Positions 35,925-46,608 of a stretch of 64,000 nucleotides of DNA are shown here, piece by piece; position 1 is the stretch's first letter; the number at the start of each line of letters is the position of its first letter. Both the position numbers and the translations under genes were made by a program. Under the pieces are notes generated by a model, which made no database searches, was not told the origin of the DNA, and was given only the letters and a program-made list of their open reading frames with translations. The DNA is from Polytrichum commune (Eukaryota > Streptophyta > Polytrichopsida > Polytrichales > Polytrichaceae): assembly GCA_950295325.1 (NCBI GenBank), contig OX485803.1:52777554-52841553 (forward strand), read 5' to 3'.

Positions 35925-36280
35925 TTGAATGCATGGTATCAATAAACAATATAAACAATGGTATCAAATAACCTACTCAATTGGTATCAAAATTGTAATA
36001 CCTATCAAGTATTGATACTTGGTGGGTATCACAAGATGAGAGAATCTTTGTAAACTTGAGCTCCTATTTGGGTCAATAGGATCCTAAGACTATATTGCTA
36101 GTAGGTCAATTTTACCTAGGTATGAAGGTCCTTGCAAGTAGAGTATATAGACTTAAATGGTATTGACAACTAAAATATACTCAAATATGTGTACGCGAGT
36201 GGCATTAAAAAAATTGAATTCCCCATTATATATTCCCAAGAGGTACCAAAGAATTGTGATACCAACCCAACATTCGGCTG
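35925..36280 (+). repeat. Dispersed repeat family 'GGTATCAAAATTGT', copy 2
   Basis: Direct-orientation partner of 30960-31260. It follows the previous repeat within about 20 bp, so the two families may be halves of one larger element. Confidence 0.6.
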
Positions 36281-37503
36281 ATCCTTGGATTGGGGGAATT
36301 ATTTTGACGAATCTTATGGCATGCGAAACACCAAGCATGTGTTTGTAGTTCAAAGTAAAATATTCTTTTTGCTTCATGGGTGAGGACATTGCTTAGGGGA
36401 CATGGTCCATCGGGTACATTGAAGGCTTAAATTTGGGGTCTCTGACTCTATTTCCGGAGTCAAATCATCTCAAAATATTTTTTTACAGGTTATAATATGA
36501 TTCACTACATTATCACCTTTGTAACATATGAGTTTACGTAAACACCACGACCCCTAGCCCAAATTCTTGGATAAGTTATAGTTTTAAATGAAAGTTATTC
36601 ATAAAGTGGGAAAGGAGAGGTTCATAGCATTCTCATAAAGGTAAGTGTACTTCCACATTTGGTGATGGTGTTAGTAAGACATCTCCATTGACATTAAGGA
36701 CGTTAAAAGTCCCTCTTACATAAGGTACGTAGAAAGTTGGTTTTTAATAGCCCAACAACACTTTTTGAGTATGGTAATTTAATTTTTAAGAAAACTTGGA
36801 TCACACATTTTAGCCAACTCAACAGAAGTTTGATTCCAAGACTTTACTAATAGCTCTAAGGTGGCAAGTGCTTAAACCAACACTTCATGGGAGTCTAGCC
36901 TATTGTTGGATTCCATACAAATAAGTGATATGCTTGACCGGCTAGCAAGCTAGTTTAGACATAGTAGTAACTATATATATATATATATATATACACAATT
37001 TCTTGAAGCCACTCACTCCCCGCTTCCTAAATTCCTCCTTAGACCCACACATTTGGCCACTGCAAATGGTTCCCAAACCCGTCCTCACACTAATCCAAAA
37101 CCACCCCTGATTTTTGCCCAAAACCAACTCGCACTAAAACCAACACCCCACCCAATGAAAACTTTGGGCCCTTATAACATCTGCATGGGATTTTAAGAAA
37201 AACATTTAAGTAACCACCTCTAGCTACATCCTAACACTTGCCCAAATATAACCCACTTTCACCTAAAAAACTAACCTTGCACTCTCCTAAAACCACCATG
37301 CATTGTAACCCAAATTTGCCCTTGCTTTGCGTTGGAGGCATTCAAACAGTTTAATGTGTATTTTGTTTACAAAAGTAGGAGGCTTGTGTAGGTGTTGGTT
37401 TTGGATGGGGTGTTAGCTATACAACCCTATACCTTGTTGTTGATGGGACCTAAATGGTGGATTGTGCTCACCATGTTTTGTTTAACCTTGATCATGTGTC
37501 CTA
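36281..37503. other. Intergenic, nothing recognised except a (TA)n run
   Basis: A dinucleotide run (TA)n lies at about 36971-36992. Apart from a weak copy of the YIP-intron repeat near 36600-36680, no gene or element is visible. Confidence 0.5.
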
Positions 37504-37820
37504 CTCCCTCTGTTTCAAAATAAAACCGTGGTTTCTATTTCAGTGCGGGATTAAGAACAGTGACCAACTTTGAACCACAATGCGTTTTTTAACCAAAATT
37601 GGGAGCTGCCGAAAATTAGCAAGCTGGCACGGAGTATACAGTATTTACCGAGCCTACTGTAGATTCTTAGATAAATATACCATATTTATTAGTAGGCCCA
37701 GCTGCACTGCCGTTGTTAGCAGTGAATGATAGGCATGAGTAGTGGTAATAACGAAACCATGGTTTTATTCTGGCACGGAGTTTATGCAGAAACCATGGTT
37801 TTATTGTGAAACAGAGGGAG
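37504..37820. mobile_element. Stowaway-type MITE, 317 bp
   Basis: Terminal inverted repeats begin CTCCCTCTGTTTCA on the left, and the right end is TGAAACAGAGGGAG. They are flanked by TA on both sides (37502-37503 and 37821-37822). These ends and the TA duplication define the Stowaway group of Tc1/mariner-related MITEs. The inverted repeat continues inward with AAAATAAAACC(G/A)TGGTTTCT-type sequence. There is no coding capacity, so movement would need a transposase supplied from elsewhere. Confidence 0.93.
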
Positions 37821-37822
37821 TA

Positions 37823-39534
37823 TATGTTTGCTCAAATTTGTCTTGCATTTTGGTCCCTATAATCTACTGTAAGGTAACCTGCCCTACTATAGTGTTCTAC
37901 ATGTTGAGCAATTTTTAATTTATTTTTATGTACATTGGCATGTGGCATGAAATTTTCTACCCATGTAGAGGAAATGTACAAACAAAAATGTCCTAATTTT
38001 TTAATTCAATTGAATTTCGAATTCAATTCATTCTTGAAATAGTTATGAACTTTTTAAGTATTATGCTAGTGTGTTCTATGATAGATTTCAAAAGGTCTCA
38101 TTTTAGAAACTCTTATCATAGAACCAAATCTTGTCTATCTATGATCTAGCTAAGTTTATATTTACACACTCATCATGTGTCTTCGAACCGAAGCCTAATG
38201 AGCTAATTACACACTAATTTGGCTCTAAATACCCCTCACCAAGTGTCCTATATCTGACACCCTAGCCAACCAATCACAACAAAGGAATAGGAAGGAATTT
38301 GCTTGTCCTTGATACCATGCTTACTTTGTCATAATTAGATAGATTGTAATATGTATTTTCGGTATTGTAGAGGCACTATAACTTATCACTTAAGAGATTC
38401 TACTCCAACTCTAGAGAAGTATAAGGCGATGCAAATGTTTCCTGTGTAGGAAGATAAAAATTAGGACTGCAAATTTTTTAACAATTTTATTCCTTGAATC
38501 AAAAGTACTGTGAAATTTGGAAGCCAAAATTTGGCCCGAACATATTACCAATTGGCCTAGAATCTACTATAACCATACATTTTAATTTCTCATTTCTCCT
38601 TGCTTTAGCACTCAAACAAAGGACATTTGTCATGGCACTATCAATTCTGACTTGATCAAAATTTAGCCTTGGCCTAATCAAAATTACAGCACCCTACAAG
38701 TTCCCAATGGGGTCTTGATCGGGAATAGGCGCCTCTACTACACTTGCCTCTCCCATGTAAGTCCTTATAAAATTTCTTCATGGAGATGGGCTCCACCTAC
38801 CTCTAACACCTCCCCTTCCTCATGAGTTCATTACATGGGGAACTTTGGGAACCCTAGCACCCAATTTTTGGAATTCGTTCCCTAGAGCTCGATGAAAGGG
38901 CACCCTCTCGGAAATAAGACAGGTTGCCTTAGCCTGTAATTCTTGATGAAGTTGGCATGGGGACTCCTATCATGTACATTTGGATTCTTGCTCTCCTTTT
39001 TCATTAAGACATGTTAATTTGGGCAAGAAAGTGTCATGTTATCCGAATGTCGTATTCTTGGCAAAATGACAATTTGGTCTCAAATGTTGTATTATTGAAG
39101 TTTTTCAAGAAATTGAACTATTTCAATGTAAAACCTCGTATGTAAACATAATGAAGATACATAAGTATGAAAAAATATATGGAATAAATATGCTCATAGC
39201 ATTCTCCAAGGTTCCTCAATCCTTACAATGTTCCCCAAGTACTAACCACATATGAACCATTGAAATACATGTGGGTCCCACCATTTATGCACATTAGTTA
39301 CCTTTATTACATGACAAACTGGACCTAAAATGACATATTACGAATGTTGTAGTTGTATTATGGAGGTAAATTAACAGCAGAAAGTTTGGTTGATGAGAAT
39401 GTTTCGTATTGTTGAGGTGTCGTATAATCGAGCGTCATAATGTGGAGGGTATATTGTAGTGATATCAAACAAGCATCAAGCAATCACCTAATTGGGTTGA
39501 TTGTAATACGAGTGAAGTAATGATCTTTCCATAG
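37823..39534. other. Intergenic, nothing recognised
   Basis: AT-rich DNA without a supported gene, repeat pair or element. Confidence 0.5.
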
Positions 39535-39830
39535 GACCCCCGAAAAGACATGTGCTCAAAAGAGATTGGACTATGTGCTCAAAATATGTTAATCAATCTA
39601 GGTTCAAACATCCACATAATTGGGGGGGGATGTACATGACCATTTAATGAGCATGAGATCTTCACATTGAGAATGAACAAGAGACTCATATGAGCTCAAA
39701 AGTAATGAGGAAAGTGCCTACAACCTTGATTTGGACTTGCCAACCATCTCATACTAATCCCGTGTTTCATATTCTAGGAGTGGGCTAGTAAAAGAAAGTG
39801 ACAATTTAAGATCCATCTACTTATTGAGTG
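39535..39830 (-). repeat. Dispersed repeat family 'GGTCATATAGGTCCCC', inverted copy
   Basis: On the minus strand it reads ATATGAAACACGGGATTAGT, GAGCTCATATGAGTCTCTTG, AATGGTCATGTACATCCCCC and TTGAGCACATAGTCCAATCTC, the same order as at 35575-35905. Confidence 0.7.
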
Positions 39831-40859
39831 TCAATTTCATTTCCTACCGTAAAGCTACATTCTAAGCAATTCCTTTGTGTATGGTATTTAGTAGCATTGG
39901 GCCAATAGTGTCACTCATCCTATGTTGAAGCTTATGTGTAAGTTACACCAATTGCCTTAAGGTTTTATCACAACGGTTTAAGTAAAACTGGATTAAGGGG
40001 CACTTTACTTTGGACCTTGAGGGCCCATGACCATGGAAAACTTGAATCTCTCATTGGTGGAAATGTCAAGACCGTCCCACTTACTTGCCATAGAGTTTGA
40101 GGGCTAAAAGGGCCAGGGACCAAGGAGTTTAAATTGATGGAAAACCCCGGGAAGTTCACTAAAGGGTGAGTAAAGGGTGCAAGTAGAAAACCACATGAAA
40201 TCAATAATAGTTTGAGTTAAATACATGGAGGCTTAAACTCCCAATATGCATAAATATGGTATTATGGGGAGAAATAGGGAATTTTTTTGTATAAATACTT
40301 CATGGTTCCATGAAAAATAGTCCAATACATAGTTATTAGATGTACTTAAGTGTATGGTTTATTCCGGAGGAAAATTTTTCTAGACTGTAATATGATGTGA
40401 TGATGGTAGGGGATTCAAGTATCCATAGCCATTTTCCTAACATTTATCTGGAGCTCATAAGAAAATCTTATTCATTGCCAATGACTAACATGAATGAAAA
40501 AAATGACATGGCATATAGACACTACATGGCATAGTTTAATGTTTTACAGTGTATCTAAATTTACCAATGCCCCTTTGAAAATGCCTAGAAGTAGTTTTTT
40601 GTTTTCTACTTATAGGGAGGGAAAACAAAACAATTTGTAAGTAAATCCCCCCCCTCCCCAATTAAGTACTCTCCAAGCACGAGTGTATCCCTACTTTGAA
40701 GAGCCCACATGAATTAGATGGTAATGAAATATCATTTGGTTGAGAGCCCAATGACTATTGTGTGCTCCACCAAGCATTATGATTCTTGTCAAAGTGGGAG
40801 AAAGTGTTCATTTTCACTCCACGGGCTGCACCAATGGAAGAGATGATTGTTGAGATGAT

Positions 40860-40985
40860 TGTTGATTACAAATCAAGTCTTCAACCATTGCGATGGTTGT
40901 GTGTAAATGGAACAATAGCAATTGTAGTTGAAAGTGGGCCCAAACCACAACTCAACCATCACGGTGGTTGTGTGTAAAGACTCAC
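40860..40985 (+). mobile_element. Foldback MITE family 'ACACACAACCACCG', partial copy 3
   Basis: Two nested ends, CAACCATTGCGATGGTTGTG and CAACCATCACGGTGGTTGTG, each followed by TGTAA, lie 80 bp apart around GTAGTTGAAAGTGGGCCC, which also occurs in reverse at the left end of the 6424-6906 copy. Confidence 0.5.
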
Positions 40986-41791
40986 ATGTTGTCTCATGTA
41001 TACATTGCAACCTTAAGAAAAAGAGGGGTGGTTGTAGCGTGTCTATCACATTTGGCATACTTGTTGGTGTAAGATGTTGATGAAAGACAAGTTATAACGT
41101 GCCTTCTTGTGTGCCCCTAGATGTTTGTCATGTTGTCACGGATGATTTGACTCCCTACCAGATTCTCTAAGAGTTATCCTCAACTACTCAGATAGCATGA
41201 GCTGAAACACAAGAAAATTGCTCAAATTCATAGGCAATTATATTTTGTGCATAGCTTGTCCCTCCCATATTAGGCTTTATATTACAAATCTAAGCACATA
41301 TTCAAAGAAAATTTTCACCTTTTTTAATCTCACTAGAATTTGGTTCAAAGTTTAGTGTAGAGTTTTATTGTTTTCTCTTGGGAACATATAAATTGAGCTT
41401 GGAAACTTCTTAGGAGTTGCAAGGAACTATGAGGTTGGTGGGTTTGGCATGTCTATATCTAGAGCATTTGTTGGGACCAAAAACTTTCTAACTAACACAC
41501 CGTAGGCCATGGGGAGGCCATGATACACCTCCAACTACTAGATGATTGCTTCCTTCCTTTTATGAACACCTCTACTATGTCAATACAATTTTAGACAAAT
41601 TTGAGCTTCCATGTAAACAATACATTACCAAAAATTCAAAAAAATTCAAAATCTTATCCCTCACTCAACACCAACAATCTTATAAACTTATAACTCATAA
41701 TAATACAATCTTGAAACACATGTCAAAAATATAAAGTAAGGTAAATCAGATGAAATTAGCACATCTATTGTTAGTTTTTTTAGTATCGCTA

Positions 41792-41860
41792 AAGGCCCCC
41801 TTTTATACATCTATCTTTACATTTCATAGCCTTTTAAAATGTACACACTAAAGAAGAGTC
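41792..41860 (+). repeat. Dispersed repeat, copy 2 (partner near 215)
   Basis: Same-orientation match to 215-292, ending AAAATGTACACACTAAAGAAG. Confidence 0.5.
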
Positions 41861-42546
41861 CATCCCCCCCAAGCTAGATGTCATACAGAAGAGGCATATA
41901 TAACTCACATGACTTCATGGTTGGAGTTGGCTAATTCTGTGATCTTAAAAGCATTAGACTACCAACAATTCTCGACCTTTGACAGACACACTAATTATTG
42001 TATCTAGTGGGGTCACCGGGGGTTTCATTCTCAAGCAACCATGAAGGCATCTCATATTGCATTACCTTATCAGTTTGGACACTTTGGTTCACATGTACCT
42101 CACTTCTCATACATGCGTTGAAGTTTTTTTTGGTTTGTTTTGTTTTTGGGCCAAGGGGGATTGTTCATTTAGTGTCTCTTCCATGGCTGCCAGTTAGAAT
42201 TGGAAAGAGTGAAACTTCTCTTTGGTTGGGGCCAAGCGGTCCAAGACGGCGAAGCCCTAGAAGTTTTTGTGTGAGTTGTAAGGAGGTAGGGGGGAAAGAG
42301 GTAAGAGTGGAAGCGGCAACTATGTTGCTCCTCGGACCTCTCTCCCCCTGGCCACCCACCTCCTGCGAAACCGAAGAGGCACACCCGCTGCTCTGACCCA
42401 CCTCTGAAATAACCTTAAAAAACCTCCAAAACTCACTGTCCCAACCACTTATTTCACCTACAACCGAGTAGATCTGTGCGAGAGCGGAGACAAGACCACT
42501 CTAAGTCCACAAGTTTGCGTGAAGGAAGCTGCAAAGCCGCCGCCGA

Positions 42547-42612
42547 GGAGTCTACGCCTGCCGAGGAGCCTGCACTGCCGAGGAACCTGCACTGCCGAGG
42601 AGTCTGCGGAGG
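42547..42612 (+). repeat. Short tandem repeat CCTGCACTGCCGAGGA
   Basis: Units of 15-18 bp (CTGCCGAGGAGCCTGCA, CTGCCGAGGAACCTGCA, CTGCCGAGGAGTCTGCG) follow head to tail. Confidence 0.75.
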
Positions 42613-42690
42613 AGAGATCGTAAGCAACCACAACCCGAGTTGTCAACACTGGAGGGAGAACGCGAGTAGCCACTGGAGTGTGACTACCGG

Positions 42691-42890
42691 AGGAAGATCC
42701 ACATCCACAGCCGCAATCGAGGAAGTGTAACTACAACGACGCCACCTGACAAATTATAGATCCACGCCTAACACCGATAGTACCAGAGAGGAGATCCACA
42801 CCCACAGTTGCAGTCGCGGGAGTGTGACTACAACGATCCGACAGACAAGCTATAGAACCACGCCGAGCACCGACAGTACCAGAGACGACA
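42691..42890 (+). repeat. Two-unit tandem repeat of about 100 bp in the LINE leader
   Basis: Both units contain GAGATCCACA.CCACAG-type sequence, GTGT.ACTACAACGA, CTATAGA.CCACGCC and ACCGA.AGTACCAGAGA in the same order. Confidence 0.75.
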
Positions 42891-43850
42891 TCAACCGAGG
42901 ATAGTTGTCACCGACCCTTGAACTCACCACGAGACTAAACAAGTAGAGCGGCAGCAACTTCTAAACACACAACAACAACACGCCAGTAGAGAAGACTAGC
43001 CGACATCTAGATCTCGTTTTTCATTTACCAAACCTTATGCTAGTAGTGTAAGAGAAGTTGCCCTGTAGATCTATCTTCAAGCGTTAGATAGGCAATACAT
43101 GCTTGGCTGATAAGTGTGATAGAATGCCGCAACACTAGCACCTGCCGCAACTTCAGATTACATCTTGGATAGTCTATAGAATCAACACTGCTGGGAATGC
43201 TTGAACTCGGTTGACCACAACAGGAGGATCGTTGCCCGGTACCAACATTAGAAGAAACCAGTAAGTCAGACACTGGTTAAAATTGCTGAGAAAAAAACCG
43301 CTACTTCAAAGAGATCTGCCGAGGAGAGGAGAACCAAAAGTCTGCGGAAACCAAAAGCCCGCTACAGGAAAACTCAGGAGTAGATACCTGCTGATTTCTG
43401 CTGCCACTATCAGCAAACTCCAAACTTGTGAGACTTGAGTGGAAGATCAGCGATTAGGGAAATCTGGGATCTACACTTTAGGCACTAGAGATCCTGTGTT
43501 TGAAAAAAACAAACCTGTTGCACGCTAACATCCTCCTGTTTTCTTCCATGGAGATTACTAAGAAAACCTGAAACCTTAGTAATAGCTTTTGCTGCAACTT
43601 TAGGTGAAAAACATCCTGCCCACACCTCCGAGCTAAGAGGGTACTGCCTGGAGGAAGAGCTGCCTTGGTGACCAGTGAAGAGGCCCGGTTAGACTTCGTT
43701 CAATTGACACAGATAGGGCTGCCCGAAAGTGATTCAAGAAGGCGAGTGCTGCTGGAAAGGAGAGGCGCTGTAAAAGACTAGAGGGTGGAAGGACTGTTGC
43801 TGTCAAGGCTAAACTGCTGCAGCTGTGATAAGGCAGCCTCCAAGAAGTCT

Positions 43851-43855
43851 GCTGT
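43851..43855 (+). repeat. Target-site duplication GCTGT, left copy
   Basis: GCTGT immediately precedes the outer LTR terminus TGTGAGCCCA at 43856. The same five bases follow the other outer terminus at 57436-57440. Five-base duplications are normal for Ty3/gypsy integrases. Confidence 0.9.
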
Positions 43856-45699
43856 TGTGAGCCCAAAAGGGTGCCCACATTTAGTCTTAGACCCCTGAAA
43901 TGTTAGTTGATGCACTTTGAAGTAGCATGTTACTTCACAAAAATATAAAAAGAGTGAAATGTTAGTCTTAGAAGTACCATGTTGTAAGAGGCTAGGATGT
44001 GAGTTGTTATTGTGTTTTTACCTTCGGAAGGATTTGAGTGAATGAGGATAGGTAAGGAGAACTTGGATTGAGTAGTTAGTGAGTAGGCTAGTACAAATGG
44101 ATGGAGACAACCAAAGTGACTCAAGAGGCAAGTGCATTCGAATTGGGATGAATGGAGGATCACATGGAGCGCACAAGTGGACCACCTCATCATGGCCACT
44201 TAATGGGGAAGGCCCAAGGAAGAATGCAAGGTGGAGGATAAGCAAATTCTCAAAGCACCAATCAAATCACGAGTTAAGCATCGTGGTTTGAATTAAGTGG
44301 TGAGCGACGATTTGGGAAAGTAAGGGGAGAAAGTTATGGCGGCGGAAAGCGAAGGAGGCTAAGTTTGGGTTGAAGCATCCCAAGTTTGGTAAAGTGTGGT
44401 AGGTAGAAAGCCAAGGCTAGTTAAATGTTCGAATTAGGATCCTTGTTGATCATTTGAGGGAGGAAGGCTTAGAAGATAGGATTGGCGCCTACTAAGTAGG
44501 AGGAAATCTCAAGGGCTTATCGTGAGCCTTGAGGGTGCTCACCCCCTCAAGCTTACTATATAATCCCTCATTCTTCCCTCACTCATCCTCTCTTTCTTTT
44601 GTGCTCCAAGGCACCCCACGAGTTATAAGTGTGGGTGTGGGAAGCCATATTGGAGCACATGTGTGTGCTTAGTTTTTAGTTTGAGAGCCAAGGCTTGTTA
44701 GCCTTGAAGAGGGCTTGACCTCTTGGTAGAATTAGTGTTGACGTGAAGGATTTTAAAGTTAATTCATGATTCCAATTTGTGGTACTTAAAGTTCATGTTT
44801 TGAATACACGTGGTTGCAAGTTCCATGTTTAAGAGTTGAGCACTTGATGTTGTGATGAGTGCAAAAATATACTTGTGTGGATTAGTTAGTCTTAGTGAAG
44901 TTAGGAAATTCTCTCTCCCCCTCTCCTCTCTAGGATTTTAGGATTTTAGGATTAGAGAAGAATTGTGTGATTAGAAAGGGGTTGTTAGTAGAATTAGGGA
45001 AATTAGGTAGGAAGATTAGTTAAGGGCTTGAATAATTAGTGAGGTAGTTGGGGATTACAACTACAAAGTTGTGGGTTCATGAAGGAGCTGGGTTTATGAA
45101 GGAGCTGGGTTTGTTTAGTTAGAAAGTAAAGAGCTGGGTTTATGAAGGACCTGGGTTTGTTTAGTTAGAAGCTAAGGAGCTGGGTTTATGAAGGAGCTGG
45201 GTTTATGAAGGAGCTAGGTTTATGTAATTAGAAAGTAAAGAGATGGGTTCATGAAGGAGCTTAGTAGATAGCCTACCTAATTAGCTCATAGACAAATAGT
45301 TAGTTACATTATGCTAGTTAGTGTTATGTGTGGCTTTCACAAGTAAATGTATTTGAGATTGACTATAGAGAATAGTGTTTTTTTAACACTTGCATCCTCT
45401 CTTTAAAAATAAACCACGTGCACAAATTAATGGAGAATGTGGAGCACTCTCGCGATGGCAAGACAAAGGAAGCAAAGACCAAAGGTGCGAGGGAGAGATT
45501 GACATAAGTCACATAAGTATTTCTTAATACTTAAAGGCTTATGTACGGTATGGAGACACCAATTAAATCCAAGACCACTTGAAGGGTGAACCTTGCACTA
45601 TGGACTCATCCAAGTCCAAATCCAATACCGCGGAGGAATGTGAGCCCAAACCCACTACTCGGACTACGGACGCTTAAGGGTGGGGGGTTTGGCCTCACA
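43856..45699 (+). repeat. Outer LTR, left arm (1,844 bp)
   Basis: The LTR starts TGTGAGCCCA and ends GGCCTCACA, forming short inverted termini (TGTGAG/CTCACA), and is followed after four bases by the primer-binding site. A TATA-like ACTATATAAT at 44556-44565 precedes a CT-rich tract and is a candidate promoter. A minisatellite occupies 45072-45262. Confidence 0.88.
45072..45262 (+). repeat. Minisatellite within the LTR, left arm
   Basis: About nine variants of GGAGCTGGGTTTATGAA, some extended by TTTAGTTAGAAAGTAAAGA, follow head to tail. The mirror copy is at 56029-56219. Confidence 0.85.
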
Positions 45700-45703
45700 T
45701 AAT

Positions 45704-45721
45704 TGGTGCGTCCGCCGGGAG
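45704..45721 (+). promoter_or_regulatory. Primer-binding site, probably tRNA-Gly type
   Basis: TGGTGCGTCCGCCGGGAG lies four bases after the LTR end. Its complement matches the 3' end of plant tRNA-Gly(UCC) as I recall it at 17 of 18 positions. The mirror copy is at 55570-55587 on the minus strand. Confidence 0.65.
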
Positions 45722-46608
45722 CGAAGCGGAAGGTAGTTACAAGACTTGGAGGCGACTAGGAGACTTGGAGGCAACTAGGAAAAATTGGAGACACAAACTT
45801 GAGAGAAGGGAAGGAGCACCCGAAACTCGGTAAGTATTCTCTCTTTGGGTTACATTTGAATTCATTGTATTTCAACTATTCCTTGGAATGAATTGCATTG
45901 TCAATTACGCAAATTCATTTTTGAGGAAGGAGCGCGGCGAAGGTACGTCCTCAACCTTTTTGGGGATTTGCTAAGAACTTAAAAGGAACCTATAACCGAG
46001 TAGCTCATTAAAACATTAGAGGGTAAATTCACCTTAGGACATTGAACTTTGACACTCACCTCGGGGTGAGTCTCAAAGTTTTGGGAGTTGTCATTTCATG
46101 CTCTAGATTAAATTAATATTTCACAAAGTTTATGGTGTTGTTACATTGAGTCACGATTGAGGGGAGTGCTAACTCACAGGGGGATGCGATTGCTCAAGGT
46201 ATGTTTATTTCTTCAAAGTGAACTCATTAACTAATTAAGGAATGTCTTTTGTACTCGTGATTGTTGTTATCCGTTGTAGAGGGTAATTCCCGAATTGTGG
46301 ATGGTGTGAGAAGTTGAAGGGTGAAGCCTCGACTTTTAACATAATCTACTCGGAAGGTCACCCCCTCACAATCGGTATTGTGGTGAGTGTTAATTTGCGG
46401 AAAGGTGCGGAGGTGATGCTCCGACTTAACCAAAAAATTAACATGAACATGCCTATCCCCTATTGGGATTCTTTCACCTAAGTGGGCTTGCAGGTTCTTT
46501 TCCTCACCTCCTAAAAAAATTATAACCACACCAAGACAAGTGAAAATATTAAGAGGGGAATTGCTAGGATTATGTGTGGTCAAGTGAGGGTCGATCGATT
46601 CTTATGGA

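Larger units (their letters stand above)
39831..42150. other. Intergenic with two short repeat copies
   Basis: 40860-40985 is a partial copy of the 'ACACACAACCACCG' MITE (GAAAGTGGGCCC.AA then CAACCATCACGGTGGTTGTG and TGTAA). 41792-41860 is the partner of 215-292. No gene is seen. Confidence 0.5.
42200..43855 (+). mobile_element. Probable GC-rich 5' leader of the LINE, left of the inserted LTR element
   Basis: The base composition rises sharply in GC from about 42.2 kb and the same character resumes at 57436, on the other side of the palindromic insertion and its GCTGT target duplication. The continuous pre-insertion sequence would therefore lead into the LINE reading frames at 58-64 kb. The left limit is a guess from composition. 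Internal tandem repeats (42547-42612 and 42691-42890) are typical of LINE 5' regions. No conserved protein is seen in it. Confidence 0.55.
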
